The notes beneath the pieces were generated by a model. It had not been told where the DNA came from and ran no database searches. It worked only from the letters and a program-made list of their open reading frames with translations. Below, piece by piece: positions 44,059 to 47,276 of a DNA stretch of 47,276 bases. Position numbers and translations under genes: made by a program. The stretch is from Solirubrobacterales bacterium (GTDB taxonomy: Bacteria > Actinomycetota > Thermoleophilia > Solirubrobacterales > 70-9): NCBI GenBank assembly GCA_020438445.1, contig JAGQUO010000007.1, positions 1-47,276 of the forward strand, in the 5' to 3' direction. The first letter of the stretch is position 1. The number at the start of each line of letters is the position of its first letter.

Positions 44059-44652
44059 ATGGCAGGAGCGAGGACCCGTCTCGACCCCGGCGTGCGACGC
44101 GGGCAGATCCTCGCCGCGGCTCGCGAGGTCTTCGTCGGCGAGGACTACTCGAAGGCGTCGATGGAGGCCGTCGCCGAGCGTGCCGGCGTCACGACCGGCC
44201 TCGTCAACCACTACTTCGGGACCAAGCGTGACCTCTACCTGGCCGTCGTCGCCGACCTCGCCTCCGGCCTGCCCGAGATGGTCGAGACCGACCTCCCCGA
44301 CCTGCCGATCGAGGAGCTCATCGCGCTCAACATGGGGCGCTTCCTCGACGAGTTCGAGCGCAACTTCGACGTCCTTTCGATGCTGCTCGGCAGCGACGGC
44401 GGCCTCGGCCGCGATCCCGACGTCGAGTCGATCCTCGCCGACGCGCGCGAGGGGATCGTCCGGCGCATGGCCGCCAACCACAGCGGCGGAGACCCCTCCC
44501 CCGAGCTCCTCCTCGCCCTCCGCGTCTTCCAGGGGGCCGCTCAGGCGGCCGCCGCCGAGTGGCTGCGACAGGGGCGCGCCACTCGCGAGGAGGTCGAGCG
44601 CCTCCTGACCAGGACCCTGCTGGCGATGGTCGGCGGCCTCTCCGAGCGGTAG
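44059..44652 (+). CDS. TetR/AcrR-family transcriptional regulator
   Basis: 197 residues. The DNA-binding domain is at 12-60 (RRGQILAAAREVFVGEDYSK, VAERAGVTTGLVNHYFGTKR), with the family's Y-F-G/x-x-K end of the recognition helix. The C-terminal ligand domain is unique. No Shine-Dalgarno; a -10-like element 8 bases upstream suggests a leaderless transcript. It probably represses itself and the sulfatase through 44012-44030, and perhaps the convergent exporter. Confidence 0.92.
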   Translation: MAGARTRLDPGVRRGQILAAAREVFVGEDYSKASMEAVAERAGVTTGLVNHYFGTKRDLYLAVVADLASGLPEMVETDLPDLPIEELIALNMGRFLDEFERNFDVLSMLLGSDGGLGRDPDVESILADAREGIVRRMAANHSGGDPSPELLLALRVFQGAAQAAAAEWLRQGRATREEVERLLTRTLLAMVGGLSER

Positions 44653-44687
44653 GCGCCCCCGCGGCCGCCCGGCTTCGGGTTCCCCTC

Positions 44688-46196
44688 TCAGGCCTCCGAG
44701 TAGGCGGGTTCGGGCTCGCCCCGGCGCTCGGCGTGCGGGTCGAGGCCCGCCTCGACCTCCTGGCCCTGGGGCGGCTCCGGCTCGAGGACCAGGAGTGCAA
44801 CCACGAGCGCGGCGACCACGAGGCCGGCGGCGATCCAGAACGAGAGCTCGTAGCCGCCGGTCAGCGCCTGCGGCCTCGGCTCGCCGGCTGCGAGGAGATC
44901 GGCGGTCTTGGTCGCCGACAGCGTCGCGAGGACGGCGAGGCCGATCGCGGCGCCGACCTGTGCGGTCGTGTTCACCAGGCCCGAGGCGAGACCGGCGTCC
45001 TCGCGGGTCGCGCCCGACATCGCCAGCGTCATCAGCGCCGGGAAGCAGACGCCGACGCCGAAGCCGAGCAGGACCGTCGGTGGCAGCACGTCCGCCACGT
45101 AGGAGCCGTCGACTGGCACGGTCGCGAAGAGGGCGAGGCCGAGCGCGATCAGGACGAGCCCCGGCAGCAACGTCCGGCGGGCGCCGAAGCGCATGATCAG
45201 GGGCTCCGCGAAGCGGACCGACATCGTTCCCATCACGAGGGTCGTCGGCAGGAAGGCGAGACCGGTCTCGAGCGCGTCGTAGCCGAGCACCTCCTGCAGG
45301 TAGAGGACGCCGAGGAAGAACAGGCCGAACATCCCGGCGACCGTGAGCGCCTGGATCGCGTTGGCGCCGGAGACGTTGCGCGAGCGGAAGATCCGCAGCG
45401 GCACGAGCGGGTTGCGCACCGTGGATTCGCGGGCCACGAAGGCCCCGAGCAGCGCCAGCGAGCCGGCCGCGAGCCCGAGAGTCAGCGGGTCGCCCCATCC
45501 GTCCTTCGCCGCCGGCTCGACGATCGTGTAGACGCCGAGCATCAGCGAGGAGGTGATCAGCAGTGCGCCGAGCACATCGGCGCCGTGACCGAAGCCGGGT
45601 CCGCGGTCGCGGGCGATCAGCCGCATCGAGAGCAGTCCGGTGAGGATCCCGATCGGGACGTTGATGAAGAAGATCCAGTGCCAGCTGATCGCCTGGGTCA
45701 GGATGCCGCCGGCGAGGAGGCCGACGGAGCCGCCCGCCGAGGCGACGAACGCGTAGACGCCGATCGCCTTGGCCTGCTCCCGGGGCTCCGGGAACATCGT
45801 CACGATCATCCCGAGCACGACCGCCGCGGTCATCGCGCCGCCGATGCCCTGCACGAAGCGGGCGGCGACGATCATCGCCTGGTTCTGCGCGAACCCGCAG
45901 ACGAGCGAGGCCGCCGTGAAGACCACGAGCCCGGCCAGGAAGACGTCCCGGCGCGAGATCAGGTCCCCGAGTCGCCCCGCGAGGAGCAGCAGCCCGCCGA
46001 AGGCGATCAGGTAGGCATTGACCACCCAGGCGAGGCTCGACTGCGAGAACCCGAGATCCTCCTGGATCGCGGGCAGCGCGACGTTCACGACCGTGGCGTC
46101 GAGGACGATCATCAGAACGCCCGCGCAGAGCACGTAGAGCGCGATCCAGCGCGATCGATCGTCGGCCGTCTTCTCGGTCCCGGTTTCCTCTGCCAT
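44688..46196 (-). CDS. DHA2-family MFS drug exporter (14 helices)
   Basis: 502 residues from ATG 46196, with GGGGAAG upstream; 46235 is a less likely start. Motif C and neighbours are clear: LDATVVNVALPAIQEDLG (helix 1), AGRLGDLISRRDVFLAG (motif A), RFVQGIGGAM, GLLAGGILTQAISWHWIFFI. EmrB/QacA-like, probably proton-driven drug efflux. The remnant at 8478-8954 is a diverged paralogue. Confidence 0.93.
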   Translation of the reverse strand: MAEETGTEKTADDRSRWIALYVLCAGVLMIVLDATVVNVALPAIQEDLGFSQSSLAWVVNAYLIAFGGLLLLAGRLGDLISRRDVFLAGLVVFTAASLVCGFAQNQAMIVAARFVQGIGGAMTAAVVLGMIVTMFPEPREQAKAIGVYAFVASAGGSVGLLAGGILTQAISWHWIFFINVPIGILTGLLSMRLIARDRGPGFGHGADVLGALLITSSLMLGVYTIVEPAAKDGWGDPLTLGLAAGSLALLGAFVARESTVRNPLVPLRIFRSRNVSGANAIQALTVAGMFGLFFLGVLYLQEVLGYDALETGLAFLPTTLVMGTMSVRFAEPLIMRFGARRTLLPGLVLIALGLALFATVPVDGSYVADVLPPTVLLGFGVGVCFPALMTLAMSGATREDAGLASGLVNTTAQVGAAIGLAVLATLSATKTADLLAAGEPRPQALTGGYELSFWIAAGLVVAALVVALLVLEPEPPQGQEVEAGLDPHAERRGEPEPAYSEA

Positions 46197-46273
46197 TCGT
46201 CTTCCCCTCGTTCGGTCGTCGCTTTTCGTCTCCACCGATGGAGACCGGCCCGGAAGCCGGGACTAATCGGTCA

Positions 46274-46297
46274 GCCGCCCTCGCCCCGGAGGGCGGC
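46274..46297 (-). terminator. hairpin after DUF2630 gene
   Basis: GCCGCCCTC/GAGGGCGGC 9-bp perfect stem with 6-base loop, starting 1 base after the DUF2630 stop. No T-tract, so its strength is uncertain. Confidence 0.5.
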
Positions 46298-46298
46298 G

Positions 46299-46541
46299 CT
46301 ACTGCTCGTAGCCCTCGACGGTGGACTCGTCGCGGACCGAGGTGTTCTCGGGATCGAGCCGGAACTCCTCGTGGGCCTCACGCTGGCGCAGCAGATCCCA
46401 GCACTGGTCGAGCTCGATCTTGAGCTCCTGCAGGCGCTGGTGGCGCTCCTCGTCGGGACCCCTCCCCACGGACTCCTCGAGCAGCCGCCGCTCCTCGGCG
46501 ACGAGATCCTCGATCCGGTTCCGCAGCGACGCATCGTCCAT
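46299..46541 (-). CDS. DUF2630-family protein
   Basis: 80 residues, all charged helix: RNRIEDLVAEERRLLEE, then HQRLQELKIELDQCWDLLRQ, ending in RLDPENTSVRDESTVEGYEQ. This matches the known small actinobacterial DUF2630 family in length and motif. Likely a coiled-coil hairpin; function unknown. Confidence 0.85.
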   Translation of the reverse strand: MDDASLRNRIEDLVAEERRLLEESVGRGPDEERHQRLQELKIELDQCWDLLRQREAHEEFRLDPENTSVRDESTVEGYEQ

Positions 46542-46584
46542 GCGCTCACCTTAGCGCGCAGCGCAATCGCGCTCCGGCGCGCCC

Positions 46585-47276
46585 TCAGACGCCGAGGACG
46601 ATGCTGACCGCAAGCATGAATGCGCCCCCGAGGGCGGCTCCGACCACGGCATCGCGCGGGCGCTCACGCAGCGCGTCGGGCGCCACCGAGACGACTACGA
46701 GCGCGAGCATCGCGCCACCCGCGAACGCGAAGGAGATCGGAAGGAGCGCCGCGATCTGCTCGACCAGCAGGTAGGCGATGACCGCCCCGATCGGCTGCGG
46801 GACGCTCGTCAGCACCGCAGCCCAGAACTGCTTCCAGAAGCCGTAACCCGCCGTGGCCATCGGGATCGCGGTGCTCGTCCCCTCCGGCACGTTCTGGATC
46901 GCGATCGCGATCACGATGAACAGTCCCAGCCCCGCCGTCGTCGACGCGTAGGCCGTTCCGATCGCGAAACCCTCGGGGAGGCTGTGGACGAGGAGGACGA
47001 GGAAGACGAGGATCCAGAGCCGATCGCCGTCGGCGATCGCCGTCGGCGGCGCCTCCTCGATGAAGTGGCGTGCGGCGAGCAGAAAGCCGATGCCGGCCAC
47101 GAGGCCGAGCGCCACCTCGCCGCCGCTTCCCTCGTCGAGCGCCGGCAGCAGCAGCCCGACGACGGCCGCAACCGCCATCACTCCCGCGGCCACGCCGAGC
47201 AACCCACCGCGGAGCTCCTCGGCCCGCTCGCCGAGCACGGCTACCGGGATCACGCCGAGGCCGGTCGCGAACGTCA
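46585..47276 (-). CDS. ZIP-family metal transporter (5' end cut by window edge)
   Basis: The frame stays open to the right edge (TFATGLGVIPVAVLGER at the edge), so the start lies outside. About 230 residues, seven or more helices. HSLPEGFAIG and IAIQNVPEGTSTAIPMA are the paired His/Glu and Asn/Glu metal motifs of ZIP helices 4 and 5. Probably Zn or other divalent metal uptake or efflux. Confidence 0.88.
   Translation of the reverse strand, partial: TFATGLGVIPVAVLGERAEELRGGLLGVAAGVMAVAAVVGLLLPALDEGSGGEVALGLVAGIGFLLAARHFIEEAPPTAIADGDRLWILVFLVLLVHSLPEGFAIGTAYASTTAGLGLFIVIAIAIQNVPEGTSTAIPMATAGYGFWKQFWAAVLTSVPQPIGAVIAYLLVEQIAALLPISFAFAGGAMLALVVVSVAPDALRERPRDAVVGAALGGAFMLAVSIVLGV

Overview
This window is very GC-rich DNA (about 70% G+C by eye), densely packed, with many GTG starts, many 4-base stop/start overlaps and several apparently leaderless starts. 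The gene content is typical of a high-GC actinobacterium. The best lineage clue is the secreted protein at 8951-9601: its N-terminus (LTYANVVATLALVLALGG) followed by degenerate 'K-G-A-V/I' blocks is, as I know it, characteristic of Thermoleophilia (Solirubrobacterales and relatives). No rRNA, CRISPR, complete insertion sequence or complete prophage is visible.

Layout. 1-4927 (minus) is a compact run: LtrA-like membrane protein, a frameshifted M29/NicX-type aminopeptidase, glutamate formimidoyltransferase, a small membrane protein, an MBL-fold hydrolase and a DMT permease that runs off the left edge. 4962-7374 holds two RibD/DHFR-like reductases and an AcuC/HDAC-type deacetylase. 7503-9601 is the scarred part: tRNA-Met(CAT), RidA, then about 450 bp with no gene that holds an orphan regulatory box, two pieces of a duplicated tRNA 3' half separated by a palindrome-rich insert, and the C-terminal remnant of an MFS exporter. 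9807-15736 encodes a cNMP-domain/thioredoxin-reductase-like flavoprotein, secreted Vgb-like propeller, hotdog-like protein, lipoprotein phosphohydrolase and small membrane proteins. 15812-20061 is a moxR-DUF58-tgpA operon. 20165-26409 has a TolB-like propeller, GST-like protein, cupin, alpha/beta-hydrolase/nucleotide-cyclase fusion, ECF sigma factor with SnoaL-like tail and an amine oxidase. 26417-29256 has a palindromic box, a cupredoxin lipoprotein, a His-rich secreted peptide and a NarL-type two-component system.

29264-32732 holds a serine hydrolase, TspO and a glnK-amtB pair. It converges on a complete arginine deiminase operon (32827-37590, minus): YfcC-type antiporter, arcA, arcB, arcC. 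This operon makes ATP, ammonia and CO2 from arginine without oxygen, so ammonium transport and ammonium production lie side by side. 37730-47276 has a drug-type ABC exporter, a CBS protein with an ArsB/NhaD-type permease, an MDR oxidoreductase, a secreted sulfatase divergent from a TetR regulator across a clear operator, a DHA2 exporter, DUF2630 and a ZIP metal transporter cut by the right edge.

Most noteworthy: (i) a ~25-bp box shared by 8152 and 26417 that resembles DosR/DevR hypoxia boxes, one copy sitting directly upstream of the cupredoxin/His-rich pair and one orphaned in the scarred region; (ii) the split tRNA 3'-half copy; (iii) two genes with no usual start codon (ftcD-like, amine oxidase) and one frameshift; (iv) a reductase whose cNMP domain lacks the usual phosphate-binding Arg and whose reductase part lacks CxxC.
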